DNA from: Panax quinquefolius
Lineage: Eukaryota; Streptophyta; Magnoliopsida; Apiales; Araliaceae
Direction: 5' to 3'
DNA: 64,000 nt
Assembly (NCBI GenBank): GCA_020205615.1
Contig: JAINUW010000118.1
Coordinates: 141,069-205,068 of the forward strand
Both the position numbers and the translations under genes were made by a program. A model generated the notes under the pieces. It was given only the letters and a program-made list of their open reading frames with translations. It ran no database searches and had not been told where the DNA came from. This document shows, piece after piece, positions 1-13,019 of the stretch (position 1 is the stretch's first letter; each line of letters opens with the position of its first letter).

Positions 1-1140
1 GTGTTGCCTCATGTTTAACTCTTTTAAGCGTGAAGATATACTTCAAACTCTTGTGATCTGTATATATCTCACACTTCTCGCCAAACAAATAATGCCTCCA
101 AATCTTCAAGGCAAAAACTACCGCTGCTAACTCCAGATCATGAGTCAGATCCCTTGTGTGATGCATCACTATACAATATAAACCCTCATGTGTTGTCCGG
201 TAAAGACAACACAGGTGCTTAACTAAGCCTCTTCTTCAATTCTAGGAAACTCTCTTCACACTTCTCCATCCAAACGAACTTAACTATTTTTCTGGTAAGA
301 TTGGTCAACGGTGATGCTAATTTTGAAAAATCTCGAATAAATCTTTGATAGTATCCTGCCAATCCTAAGAAACTCCTGATTTCGGTCGGCGTCTTTGGTT
401 GCTCCCAATTGATAACCTCTTCTACCTTCGCTGGATCCACCAAAACACCATTCTTGTTGATAACATGCCCTAAAAACTGCACTTTCTTCAACCAAAACTC
501 ACACTTGGAGAATTTTGCATATAGCTTCTCCGTCCTTAATGTCTCTAACACTAATCAAAGATGTTCGGTGTGTTCTTCCTCCATCTCTAAATACACTAGA
601 ATGTCATCGATGAATACGACAACAAACTTATCTAAATACTGTTTGAACACTCTGTTCATCAAATCCATAAATGTTGTTGGCGCGCTCGTCAATCCGAATG
701 ACATTACCAAAAACTCAAAGTAATACCGAGTTCTGAATGTCGTCTTTGGAATATCCTTCGGCCTCACTTTCAGTTGGTGATAATCGGTCCTCAAGTCAAT
801 CTTTGAATAATACTTTGCCCCCTTCAACTGATCAAACAAATCGTTTATCATGGGCAACGGGTACTTATTCTTAATAGTAACCTTGTTCAACTCTCGTTAG
901 TTGATACAAAGTCTTAGCGACCCATCTTTGTTCTTTACGAATAAGACTGGTGCTCCCCACGATGATATGCTTGAACGAATGTATCCCTTATCTAACAACT
1001 CTTATAATTGAGCCATCAGTTCTTTCATCTCTACTGGTGCCATACGATACGACGCTTTGTATACCGATTCTATCCCTGGTGCCAAATCGATAACAAACTC
1101 AATATCTCTATTCGATGGCAATCCCGAATCTCATCTGGGA
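1..1140 (-). pseudogene. pol: E1 reverse transcriptase and partial RNase H
   Basis: This encoded the RNA-dependent DNA polymerase and RNase H that copy element RNA into DNA. Read leftward, it shows the pre-RT linker (FIDVFPDE, YRMAPVE), LCIN-stop-RELNK in place of [10 protein letters not shown] near 900, the motif [11 protein letters not shown], the [10 protein letters not shown] block, and the catalytic FIDDILVY near 590-620. The thumb/connection follows (FLGHVINKNGVLVDP, FLGLAGYYQRFI), and RNase H runs off position 1 ([26 protein letters not shown]). The catalytic core is legible, but several stops and frameshifts between 551 and 1140 make it non-functional. Integrase would lie to the left, outside the window. 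Confidence 0.9.
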
Positions 1141-1171
1141 AGACATCAATGAAATCCCTTACAATAGTTAT

Positions 1172-1975
1172 CTAACTCAGTGCACACTCGACTCGTCGAG
1201 TATCAACCACGTGAGCCAAATAACCTATACAACACTTCCTAAGCAATCTCTGTGCTTGCACCATCGTCAGACAATGAGATTGTCTCGGCGATTTACTACC
1301 ATTAAATACCACCTTCGACTTATTCGGAGTCTTTAGGTGTACACACTTCTTCTTATAGTCTATAACTGCTCCGTGAACCGATAACCAATCCATCCCAAGG
1401 ATTACATCGAACTCCCCCAAATGAATTGGTATCAAATCCACTTTGAGCTTAAATCCTCACAATTCGGTATAACAATTCCTATGAATGTATTCTACGGAGA
1501 TAATTTCCTTGTTCGCTACTTCTACGTTTATAGGGTGTTCTAATCTCTCATGGGGTAAGTCTAACTGTTTAGCAAATTCTTCAGAAACAAAAGAGTAGGT
1601 AGCACCCGAATCAAATAACACGTATGCATCTATATCATTGATCGGAATGATACCTGACATCACGTCCTTAGATTCCACCGCCTCCTGTATGGTCATGTTG
1701 AACGTTCGTGCCATTAGTCTGTTGGCTTGACTGGCTAACCCTCCAGTGTTCAGTCCATTGTTGTTGTTGTTGTTGCAGTTACCGCTAGCTGCGTCGCCCT
1801 TTTTCTTCGGGCAGTCCTTAATTTGATGGTTTGTGGCCCCACACGAGAAACATCCTCCCTTCTGCTTATTCGGACACTGAGGAGCCATGTGCCTCGATTG
1901 TCCGCAATGATAACAAACATTCTTTCCCTTCATGCACTCCCCCAAGTAACTCCTCCCACAGTTGTTGCACTTCAT
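1172..1975 (-). pseudogene. E1 zinc knuckles and aspartic protease
   Basis: This is the nucleocapsid tail of gag followed by the retropepsin-like protease that processes the polyprotein. Two CX2CX4HX4C zinc knuckles are visible (CYHCGQSRHMAPQC and CFSCGATNHQIKDC), after a degenerate Cys cluster at the start. The protease catalytic motif LFDSGATYSFVS lies near 1600-1620, and the C-terminal motif DVILGMDWLS near 1395. A TGA stop near 1456 separates the two halves, and a run of asparagines (GTT repeat near 1760) marks the linker. The frame differs from the upstream gag because of a slip at a C6 run near 1990. Confidence 0.88.
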
Positions 1976-2742
1976 ACTTTTCTTGGCCTCCCCCCGGACT
2001 TATTACCTCCAGAGGATTGGCTCTCTGTCCATTTACGCTTATTGGGGTTGCTACCTCCGCTGCTTCCCCCTTTCTGTCCTTCCTGACCGATATTCTTCTC
2101 TTGTTTGATTCGAGTGATGGCTTCATTGCCTCTTTCAGAAATAATAGCCCTTTCCAATAGATCAGAGTAATTCTTAATCGTTAATACAGCCACTGCCTTC
2201 TATACCCATGGTTTTAGTCCTAGTTCGAACCTCCTTGCCTTCCTGGCCTCTGTGTCAACCTGATGTGGAGTGAATCGGGATAACTCGTTAAATTTCTCCG
2301 CGTACTCTACGATAGACATACTACCTTGCTTCAGTTCCATAAACTTAACCTCCATATCCTGTTGTGTATTCTTCGAGAAGTAATTTTCGAGGAATAGCTC
2401 CTTAAATCTGTCCCAAGGAATAACTCCCTCTTCTCTTCGCCCCTTATTGGTTTTCCACCAATAGTTAGCTTCGCCTTTCATCATGAAAGTGGACAAACTT
2501 GTCTTCTGTGCTTCGGCCACACGTGCGACCTCAAACACCCTCTCCATCTCTTCTATCCATGTCTGGGATTCAATTACGTCTAGGGTTCCTTGGAACTCCG
2601 GTGGTCCTACCAATTTAAAGTCCTTAAAGCTAGCCAAGTGTTGTCCTGGCTGCCCAGCTGCTAGTGGATCAACATTTTCCCCTCCACCATTGTTAACAGA
2701 TCCTTCCTCCCTCTGATTCCGCGGTAGTATCCTAGGCGGCAT
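1972..2742 (-). pseudogene. gag: E1 gag capsid
   Basis: This is the capsid-forming Gag of a Ty3/gypsy element (retrotransposon gag family). The start chosen is ATG at 2742 (MPPRILPRN), about 225 bp downstream of the PBS. Typical Gag blocks follow: FKLVGPPEFQGT, WIEEMERVFEV, MKGEANYWW, WDRFKELFLENYFSK, VEYAEKFNELSRFTP and RRFELGLKPWV. One in-frame TAG (about 2200) interrupts it, after which the same frame continues (LTIKNYSDLLERA) to a Ser/Gly/Lys-rich tail. A frameshift at a C6 run near 1990 separates gag from the zinc knuckles. It is only lightly decayed. Confidence 0.9.
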
Positions 2743-2966
2743 GATCTGAGGAAAGGAAGAAAACTATAAGGCTTTATGTGATATGTTATCCACGTTAGCA
2801 TTAAGAAGTTTAAGACGTCTATCAATCATTTTTTATTTAAATAAATAACTTCATTATCACAAAAAAAAATCGATGGATTTCCTCAACCCATCACTTACAT
2901 ACTCTACTTGAGTTTTCTAATAAGATTATAACCTGGGTTTCGCATTCCTAAAGTTTATAACCTACA

Positions 2967-2978
2967 GCTCTGATACCA
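2967..2978 (-). other. E1 primer binding site
   Basis: Read on the minus strand this is TGGTATCAGAGC, complementary to the 3' end of plant initiator tRNA-Met, the usual primer of many plant LTR elements. It lies 3 bp inside the LTR boundary at 2982 and so fixes the boundary and the element's orientation. Confidence 0.93.
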
Positions 2979-2981
2979 ACC

Positions 2982-4618
2982 TGTGACACCCCCGAATCCG
3001 GGTCCTCTGACCCCGGTCCGGTCATCATGAAAAAATTCACACATCCACCTCTAAACAACATACGATAACTAAAATTCAGAAAATAATAAACGTACATCGC
3101 TCATTCAAAAGGTGTTACTAGTCCGAATATACGATAACCTTAATATCATCTTACAAACATACCCTAAAATAAATATTAGGGTTCATATTACATAATAGTA
3201 ATTTAAACTAAGCGTAAGGTAAGGTCTGCTCCTTGCCACTATTCTACATCTTTCCTTTACCCTTGTCCTTCCCTGAGGTCTCGGGCTTAGCTGCAATATA
3301 ATTTATGATATAGCAAGGATGAGCAACAAGTTTGCCCAACAAGTTTAAATACAACAATAAGGATATATCATGATGAATGAAAAATATCTATCAATGAATT
3401 CAACAATATGAATATCTAAAGGATTCAACAATATGAATATTGGAAGCAAAGATAATGATTGCTTTTAGAATAACTGCTAGTCAAGTAGACTTTGAACTAT
3501 AACACTCCAATGGAATCAATAGCTAATTGACCCTTTGGTTACTGGCTACAGAATAAGTACTTGAGGGGATCAGCCTCACGTACACTATGTATATGCATAA
3601 CATTTAAATCTGCTCTTTGTATCTTATATTAGATATCTGGGGTACTCCCCTATCATGAAAGGGGTGTTCTTTCAGTCTAAGAATCCTTACCATCAATTGG
3701 TTTGGATAGATTTTATAAAACTTCATACGCTTGTCTGACCGAACAAAGGTTCAAACCCGATCTAACACAGTTCAAGAATTATTGAACTTTAAATGATGTA
3801 CAAGTCCAAGACTGTATGAACTCATATGCACTAAGTGCGAATATCAATAATATTGATGTGGAATAATTGTAAGGTAATTAAACCACTTAAGCATGCTTGG
3901 AAATAAGATTCAAGATTAAATTAAGAACTTTCAATTCAACAATAACCCGCTCAATACAATATGAGAAGGATAGGAAACTTTTACAATAAAAGTATGGTTC
4001 AAGGAACTTGCACAGAGTGAAGTTCAAGGAAACTTGTTCAATAATAAATTTGAGTAGGGTTCGGATACTTGCTGAAGTAAAAGAGTAAGAATTAAGAAAC
4101 TCGCTCACTAAAAGTAGGGTTCAAGGAACTTGCATGTTTTCTCAGCTACAATTAATTCTAGCTTTAATTACTTGCGTTGAAATGATGTAATATTAACAAG
4201 TCGGTCTTTTCAATTAGTATGTGTAAACTATTATGAGTCTACACTTACAATAATCAAGTCATCACATAGCATGCCTCTCAACACATTATATGACATTGGT
4301 CACATATTACAAAGTAAAGTAACCATATAAGCATGCCTTGAATTTCATAATCAAAAATAGAACCTATTCACGATCAAGCAGGATTGGTAGCAATTGCTAC
4401 TGGTCTAAAGCTTAAGGATCTGCAATCGTTCTCCCCTGGCCAGACCAGGTTTGCGCTTTGATCTCCTGACTTTAGTCCAACTCTAAGACACTAATTACAC
4501 ACCTATTTTAGCATACATACATGCTAGAGTTTCATATATAACACATGATCTTTCTTGAGTTCATTACCACGAGTTTAACTTACAATTTATATGTTATTAA
4601 AACATAGAAAGGTCATGT
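2982..4618 (-). repeat. E1 5' LTR, first part (R/U5 side)
   Basis: The LTR starts TGTGACACCCCCG next to the PBS and continues up to the E2 insertion. It has no coding capacity. Around 3890-4140 there are imperfect repeats of a GGGTTCAAGGAACTTGCA-like motif. The last 5 bp (CATGT) form the left copy of the E2 target-site duplication. Confidence 0.85.
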
Positions 4619-6475
4619 TGAAAGTAGTATGCACACAAGCCAATCATGTTTGATGATAAAGCATATACTTTGTAACAATCTTATTCATTTATTAATAAAA
4701 AGTATTAATTTATTAAAGGCTTTTAATTATCTACATGATGTTGTTTTATAATATGTGATAAACCCATAGTTTTAAGCAATGCTTTTAGAATAATGATGAT
4801 GATCATTCTAATGAGATCTAAATTCTTTGAAAGCTTAAAACTAAAATAGTTCCCAATCGTTGGATTACTAAATTGGGGATTAGTAAATCCGGATAGATTG
4901 GTACATACGTTGCTTGCTCATTGGATGAGGATGATTGATCTCATGATCATTTGTGTGGAGCCACTTAAAGCAAGTATGTAGGTGCTTATTAGAGAATAAG
5001 TTCACTGAACGTGGCTCGCTAAGGAATACCTAATGGAGTTTTGTTTGCCTGTCAATAGGAATTCCTGTAGTGATAGTAGTACAAGTGATCCTTGGACTTG
5101 AGATCATCATAGTATTTTATGTATGATGAGTTATACTTTGACTTATTCCTTAAGACCCTTAGGGTATATCAAAGGGTATGCTTGGGTATAATAAGTTGTA
5201 CATGGAGATAATGTATGATTAATAAAGAATCTACCACTTCTATTAAAAGAAGAGAAATGTCCTATGTGATTCGATAAATGACAACCCAAGAGTCCTTGGT
5301 TAAAGGAGAATGAAATTAGAAAGGAGTTTCTAATTTGCATTATTTGAGTTGTGCATTTAAGGATCGAAATACATATAATTAAATAAAATAAGACTTGAAA
5401 GTAATTTCATGTCTTATATTTAATTGGGACATTGTATGGTGGAAGGATTGAATTGTACAGTAACTATTTTTACTCAAAGGTTCTTTTATGATTAATGTTG
5501 AAATCTATATTATCCGGAAAGTCGTTGATCATTTAGGGAGGCTTATCCCTATTATAGAATAAATATTATTTATTTAAATAAATTAATTATTTAATTTATT
5601 TATTTAAATAAGATTAGAATTGTTCTAATTGATTTATTCACAATAGGTTTAATATGGAGAACCTAAAGGGTCACACCATAAAAGGAAGAATAATTATTTA
5701 AGAAGTTAATGGCATAATCGTAATAATATGTTATGTATATTTAATTTAATCTATGGTGATAGAATAAATTAAATAACTTAATATTTATTATTTAATATTT
5801 TAGAAATATTAAATATAAATTAATAAGATGAGTCTTATTAATATTATTATAATTATTATTATTATTTTAATTTCTAAAAGAGTTTAGGAATTAATTTAAT
5901 ATAAGTACTCTCATTTATTCCTAATTGGATTAGGAAGGAAAATTAGTTAAAGGAGTTTAATTAATTATCCCTAATAAGATTAGGGAGCCACTTTAATTAA
6001 AAGGGTTTAATTAAATAATACCTTATTTTAATAGGGTTACTTGATATCTTTATAAGAGGAGTCTTATATCAGATATCAAGACTACGTGATAATTCCAATG
6101 GTTGGAGAGTACGCTCCTTTTCTATAGAGATAGAAAAACTAGGGTTTAGCCAACCACCCATCTTCTTGAATCCTTCTTCTTCCTTGGTGGATCACTTCTA
6201 GAGGCCAAACACTTGGGTGGCTAACGTTGATCAAAGGAAGGAACCAAACCCGGTGGATTCAAGTTGAACGCGAAAAGGATTGGAGGTGAACTTGTACCTG
6301 AGGAAGCTCGGATCTTCAAGGGTATGTTTCTTATTCATCTTTTTCGTTTAATTAATAATTGTGCATAAAGGGTGATCCGGGATATATGGTTTGTAAAAAT
6401 TTTAAACTCTGATTTTTACACGTTTCCGCTTATTTATGCAATTTGATTGCGCACATGAATATTACAAACCTAACA
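4619..6475 (+). repeat. E2 5' LTR
   Basis: The LTR is 1857 bp, starts TGAAAGTAGTATGCAC and ends ACAAACCTAACA. The matching right LTR differs by scattered substitutions and small indels. It contains a low-complexity AT block (5560-6010) with repeated AATTAATTATTTAATT-like palindromes. Confidence 0.93.
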
Positions 6476-6476
6476 G

Positions 6477-6489
6477 TGGCATCAGAGCC
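6477..6489 (+). other. E2 primer binding site
   Basis: TGGCATCAGAGCC lies 1 bp after the LTR. It resembles the initiator tRNA-Met primer site (TGGTATCAGAGC) with one change, as in many copia elements. Confidence 0.85.
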
Positions 6490-8347
6490 AGGTTTTATGC
6501 AAATTATTAATTATTTTAATTTGATATGTGTTTAGAACAATTTAATTGGGCATAATTTGTTGTATAAAATTTAAAAAAAAATTAATTAATTATCGGCGAA
6601 CTGGGAATTTCGTGATTGGCGTGGATATTAATTTCGCTGAGTCCTTGCGTTTATACTGTTGCAACGTGGCTTACTTTATTTTCAAGGTTCAGTGATTCAC
6701 GTTTTTTTTAAGTGTCCTACAAAGCTCCTTATAATTTATATATGATATAAACATTAATGATTACAATAATCATTAGCTTGTAATGATTAAAGTAATCATT
6801 AGCATGTAATGATTAAAGTAATCATGAGCATGTTATATATATAAAAAAAAAAAGTAGTTACTAACGATTTCAAGGGAGAAAGCAGGCGATTATATATATA
6901 ATATATATTAACATAATATATATATATATATATAATAATTTTATAATTAAAATAAAATATTTATTTTAATTTTAAAATAAAAGTTTATTTTAATCTTAAA
7001 ATAAAAATATTTATTTTAATTTTAAAATTAGATTTCATGCTAACTAATTAGAGTTGGAATTTGATTCCATACTAACTAATTGAATTGAAATTGGATTCTA
7101 TCTTTCCTTAAATAAAAGAGTTTATTTAAATATGAAATAAGATTTCATATTATTCAAAATAAAGGAGTTTATTTGTGAATAGGAAAGAGAATCCGTATTT
7201 CCTTTAATAAAGGAGTTTATTTTTTTTTACATGGAATTGGATTCCATAATTAATTAAAATAAAGGTGTTTATTTTGATTAAAAGTTTTGATTAAAATAAA
7301 ATAGTTTATTTTATTCAAAATTGAATAAATTAAAATAAAATAGTTTTATTTTAATTTAAATTTGGATTAAAATAAAGGAGTTTATTTTGATTCAAAATTA
7401 GATTTTATACTAACTAAATTGCCCATTAAATGATATCAATATATATATATTAAATGTTTATTATTCATGAGATGAATATTATTTATTGATGCATATGGTG
7501 ATGTGTATGATAATAAATGGGATTGATTATGGACTATTGACCAATGTGATTGGATTTTATTTTAGTTGGATGCATGAATGTATGGGTTTTATTAAATGGG
7601 GTCTGCGTACCTCGTCTTCTCTAATTTTTTCTCAATGTAAATTCTATCTCCCTCCTATGTACTTCCCATTGACTGCTGATCATGGTTTCTATTTATTTTA
7701 AATAGTTTTGTAATAGGAATAGTTAGAATTAATTTTTGAAGAATTAGAGATCAAGGAGCAAGGAGCACTTGAAGACCCGTTTGTAATGGAGCCCGGGTTT
7801 AAATGTAATAGTTATATTTAAATATTAATTCATGCACCCCTAGGGTTTGACCTTTTGGTTCACTTGGTGGCTCTAGTGAACCAAACTAGAATAAAAGTCC
7901 ATAATCAATCCAGGTAGAATATAGTATTCTATATGTGAATGCATATATTATATATATTATATATTATGCAAACATGCTTCGCATGTTCATTAATATGACG
8001 CGTATTTTATATATATATGTGCATGCGCGCTAAACAAGATGAGATAAATTAATAACAAACCCCTCAAAAAAAATTATATTAAGTCCTAAGCGTTCAAAGA
8101 TATTTGGAATATCGAACGTCGCCTTCTAGCATAATAAAATTAATAGAGTATTAAATATTTAATATGAGTTTGTTGTGTCACCACAAGGCAAGTATTAAGT
8201 ATTTAAGATGTTAATTTATCACATTTGATGCTTATAAAGAAAATTGAACAATATTGTTTTGTTGTGTCACCATAAGGATGATATTTTTCTTTTTTGAATA
8301 TTTGGAGTGCTAGGTTGGACTTAACTTGGATAATTTTTGATTCAGAT
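6490..8347 (+). other. E2 untranslated leader, AT-rich, no gene
   Basis: This is the stretch between the PBS and the E3 insertion. It holds TA-rich microsatellite runs (about 6890-6940), a hairpin series (7109-7390, listed separately), and the phrase TTGTTGTGTCACCACAAGG near 8170. A variant of that phrase recurs near 8260 and again at about 18517, beyond E3, which confirms that the two sides were once continuous. No coding sequence is recognised; the start of gag lies to the right of E3. Confidence 0.75.
7109..7390 (+). repeat. Series of seven short AATAAA/TTTATT hairpins in E2 leader
   Basis: Seven copies of AAATAAA-(3 to 5 nt, mostly GGAG, AGAG or ATAG)-TTTATTT occur at about 7109, 7157, 7206, 7257, 7291, 7330 and 7367, each a small perfect palindrome with a short loop. 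A further one, ATGGAAT-TGG-ATTCCAT, lies at 7231-7247. The spacing is roughly 35-50 bp, so this is an irregular series rather than a strict tandem array. Confidence 0.8.
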
Positions 8348-9643
8348 TGTAAGACCCCAACTTATTATTAATGAAATTTAATTTTCTCTATTTTGAAATA
8401 GTAAGGGTTGATTTGATTAATGTGGATAGTTAGGGGTAAGATACGAAAATATTTCAAAATAAGCAAGTGGTTATAAAATATTCATTGTTGTCGGGGAATA
8501 TTAAATGCGATTAGCCTTGACCATGAGTGGGCCCCATAACTGAAAAGCGATTGGATGAAAAAAACGACAAATATAAGTTGTTTAAAATAACTACAGCGTA
8601 GTTATTACAATTAATCTTGTTAAATTACCGTTGGTTAAAAAACACAAGATAGCATACGGTATTGCACCAATTATTGATTCTTACGTAAGAAGGCACTACT
8701 CAATAATGGTTACTGATAATTCTTTATTCGAGTATTTTATTGAGTTAATAATTCTTTGCGTTGATATTTTATATTCTTCATTGTTTCAATAATTGTCATT
8801 ACACAATATTTTTCATTATCGAAGCAATAATTCATATTATCTCGAATAATATTATTAGATAACATTATTGGCAATGTCTAGAAAGTTCATCTAAGGAGAG
8901 GTTTGGTCACCTAATTGCGCCAAGAATGGAGAAATTCTTATTGGAAAGCCCCTCTTTCTGAGGCTGCACGGTTGTCAATATTGTGATTACGTAATATTAT
9001 TTGTGAATAATTAATTATTGATTCATATGATGAGGAAAATATTAATTTTATGTGGATATAAATGGAGAAAATTTTTAATGTGACAATTGTTGAAAATTGA
9101 AATTTTATCTTTTTCTGATAAAATAATTCATTTAAATATATTATTATATTTTAATAATATAATAATGGTGATATTTTACAACAAATGTGGGATATATGAG
9201 TATACGAGGAGGAAGAGTATTTTTGTTGCAATAAATGTTTAAAACATGTTAAACATGTCGGTGGACCCCATTTATTGACTGAAATTTGATTATAGCCTGT
9301 AAAATTGCCCGTTTGTGGATTTCGGTCAATTTATGTTTGGAATTTGGAAAAACTTTCTTCTGTAAAGTTGTAGAGAATTGAATTTCCTATAAAAAGTCGC
9401 GAGATTCGAATTTTTTGATAAAAGGGCTATTTATTATGAATTATTAAAGTTCTGAAGCTCCGAAATAATTGATTTTTGGAAGTTTAAAATATTTTTAATT
9501 ACAAAAACGTTTTTTGTGTTTGGTTAGCCTCATTAAACACATGCAAGTTGCTGAATTCAGATGGTTCTAGGTGCGTAGAGAATTTGTAATATATATAATA
9601 TTATTATATTAAATTTTCTGCTTTGGTGTTCTAAGCAATTTTC

Positions 9644-9651
9644 TATAAATA
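9644..9651 (+). promoter_or_regulatory. E3 5' LTR TATA box
   Basis: TATAAATA in the context TTTTCTATAAATAGGGTG. Transcription would start roughly 30 bp downstream, so the two tandem arrays and the stem-loop fall in the RNA leader. The equivalent in the 3' LTR is at 17064-17071. The start site itself is inferred. Confidence 0.75.
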
Positions 9652-9926
9652 GGGTGCTTAGGTTAGAATTGAAAATCACACGTAAGCTCAAGTTTTCTCT
9701 CTATATTATCGAGCGTATTCTTGTGAGTATTTTGAGTATACTTTGAGTATTGCTATACGGTGCAAGTCAAGTCATAGCCTATATCCAGGTGTTCAAATTT
9801 AGAAGTCTTGATCTTTTCGAGGTAAGGGATGTTATTTTCTTCTCAAATGATATTATTTCTTCAATATCATTATGCTGAAATATTGGTTGGAACTTTTTAT
9901 CAAATTTGGAACTTTTCCATGTCGGG

Positions 9927-10075
9927 GTTACTATTCATGAGTTACTATTCACGAGTTACTATTCACGAGTACTATTCATGAAGCGTGAAGATGTTTTTTT
10001 GTGAAATTTCTATCTTTTGGTGTCGGAGTTACTATTCACGTATACGGCACTATTCACGTATACGGCACTATTCAC
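9927..10075 (+). repeat. E3 leader array A, TACTATTCACG repeats
   Basis: About six copies of a 13-15 bp unit GTTACTATTCACGAG with variants (CTATTCATGAG, CTATTCACGTATACGG), in two clusters. The same motif recurs at 17341-17490, and inverted in E4 and E7. Confidence 0.85.
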
Positions 10076-10307
10076 CGAAAAATAAAATTTCTTCTTTTTG
10101 TCCAAAATATCTATTCTGGATACTAGCTTTGATTGTATCCATGTTTTGATCATTCTTGAATTTTACACCACTGCGATTATTTTTGAGGTATTTTGGACTT
10201 GAATAAAACAAAGTACTTAATCCTTAATCCTTAATCCTTGTCATTTTGTTTCTTTGGATTCGTTTCTTTAAAAATATTTTTCATCATCTTCGGTCTTAAA
10301 TGATGAT

Positions 10308-10450
10308 ATTATGGAATATCTTTGGCCTGTAGTAAAAGATGAATGATTTCTGAAGAATATCTTTGGTAGTAGTGCAAAGATGAGCAGTGTTTAGATGAAC
10401 ATGATTAATCGATGAATATCTTTGGCTGTAGTGCAAAGATGAATATTTGA
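10308..10450 (+). repeat. E3 leader array B, ATCTTTG...CAAAGAT hairpin units
   Basis: Three units, each with AATATCTTTGG, a loop containing TGTAGTG, then CAAAGATGA (the first unit has AAAAGAT). The arms ATCTTTG and CAAAGAT are perfect 7-bp inverted repeats around a 9-10 nt loop. The same core is found in S1, S1', E4, E6 and E7. Confidence 0.85.
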
Positions 10451-10517
10451 TTCCGGATGTATATTGATTGATGTTACGAGGGATAAAAGATAGACGATGA
10501 TCTTTTAAATTCATACA

Positions 10518-10557
10518 TAGAAGATAGTAGTTTTTGCATCTCTACTTAACTCTTCTA
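10518..10557 (+). promoter_or_regulatory. Conserved leader stem-loop (E3 copy)
   Basis: TAGAAGATAGTAG, an 11-nt loop, then CTACTTAACTCTTCTA can pair as TAGAAGA/TCTTCTA and GTAG/CTAC with an asymmetric internal loop. Equivalents lie at 17928-17967, 28296, 28574, 30502, 36332, 44644, 50677 and 54838. The role is unknown; being in the predicted R-U5 leader, it could act on translation, packaging or reverse transcription. Confidence 0.6.
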
Positions 10558-11002
10558 ATGAATTATTATTTCATTGCGAATATTGATTTAAAATTTGTTG
10601 TCTATTGTGTTCTATTAGATTTTTCCCTGTTGAAGACTAACGGTAATTTATTGTATATTATCTTAGTCATAATATTCTTTACTGGGCTAGTTGAGCTCAT
10701 CCTTTTCCTTTTTGTCCCATTTTTCTTCTCAAGAGGCGAGAATATATAGCGATATGCAGTGGGGGTATGGAATGAAGGTTCTAGAGAGAGTTGTTTAGTA
10801 GTCCTCACCATTTTTGTAAAATAATGTATCAATAATTATGATGGGGATTTATTTGCGTGTGGATATTGTCTAGATTGCAATATCTGTATTTAAACTCACA
10901 GTTTATATGTTGTAATAATAAAGTTGTAGTTATTTCTGTACCATATATTTGGCGACTCAGAATGGGTTGGATGGAATGGACCTATTTTGGGGACGTCACA
11001 GT

Positions 11003-11014
11003 TTGTATCAGAGC
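11003..11014 (+). other. E3 primer binding site
   Basis: TTGTATCAGAGC starts 2 bp after the LTR. It is the initiator tRNA-Met site TGGTATCAGAGC with one G to T change. Confidence 0.88.
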
Positions 11015-11191
11015 TTAGGGATATGATCTCTGGCGGAGATCGGGGAATAGAACTAGGAGGGGAGAGACGAGTAAATCCTTCGCTAGTGTGTCCTACCTAA
11101 GCTTATTTTTTTTAGTTGGTCAGTATATAAGGATATTATGTGATATATTGATTTCCTTAATTAACCCTTGTTTTATGGCGGTGATTTGAGA

Positions 11192-12300
<1,109 letters not shown>

Positions 12301-12329
12301 ATGAGGGGACGGTGACTCAAAAGATCGTC

Positions 12330-12964
12330 CGAGAAAAGTCAAAGTCAACGATTCCGGAAGAGCGTTTGTCAGGATTGGTCATAATGCGAGGAACCCAAAC
12401 GAGGTGATCACGGGTAAGCTATTTATAAATTCTTGCGAAGTTTATACCTTACTTGATAATGGGGTGATACCCATTCATTTATCTCTCCGCATGTGCTCAG
12501 CGTTTAAACTTGACTCAGGAGAAATTAGACTTTTGACCTATCTGTGGAAACTCCGTTAGGAGAAACTTTCATCACATCCACTATTTATAAATCTTGTTTG
12601 ATTCAAGTTGGCACCATCACCTTATACCATTGACCTTATCTCTTTAAAGATACTTACTTTTGATGTGATTTTAGGGATTGATTGGTTAACTACTCATCAT
12701 GCCAAAATTGATTGTTTTCGTAAGGTTGTTAGTTTTCATATTCCTAACCAACCCTTTGTTATGCGAATTCAAGCAACTAAACCATTAAAATCAATCACTA
12801 TCATATCTAATCATAAAGCTATTCGTTTATTGAAAAGCGGATGTCAAGCTTTCTTAGCCCATGTTATGGATTTGAATAAAGACACGTCAAATTTGAATAA
12901 TATTCTGTTGTTATTGACTTTCCGACGTATTTCTGAAGAACTTCCGGTACACCCCGTAGCGTGA
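12330..12964 (+). pseudogene. E3 aspartic protease region
   Basis: Protease domain between gag and RT. The active-site region reads YTLLDNGVIPIHLS near 12450, so the catalytic D-S/T-G has become D-N-G. The C-terminal block DVILGIDWLTTHHAKIDC is intact near 12660-12715, followed by GCQAFLAHVMDL, the usual protease-RT linker. Frameshifts around 12520-12600 break it. Confidence 0.8.
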
Positions 12965-13019
12965 AGTTGAATTCTTTATTGATCTTGAACCGGTACAAAG
13001 CCCATTTCTAAAACCCCAT

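Larger units (their letters stand above)
8348..11000 (+). repeat. E3 5' LTR
   Basis: The 2.65-kb LTR holds a TATA box at 9644, a TACTATTCACGAG array (9927-10075), a CAAAGAT hairpin array (10308-10450) and a stem-loop (10518-10557). It ends immediately before the PBS. It differs from its partner by substitutions and many small indels. Confidence 0.93.

Noticed and set aside
1823..2160. Plus-strand open frames rich in Pro, Leu and Ser
   Set aside because: Antisense shadows of the E1 gag tail and zinc knuckles.
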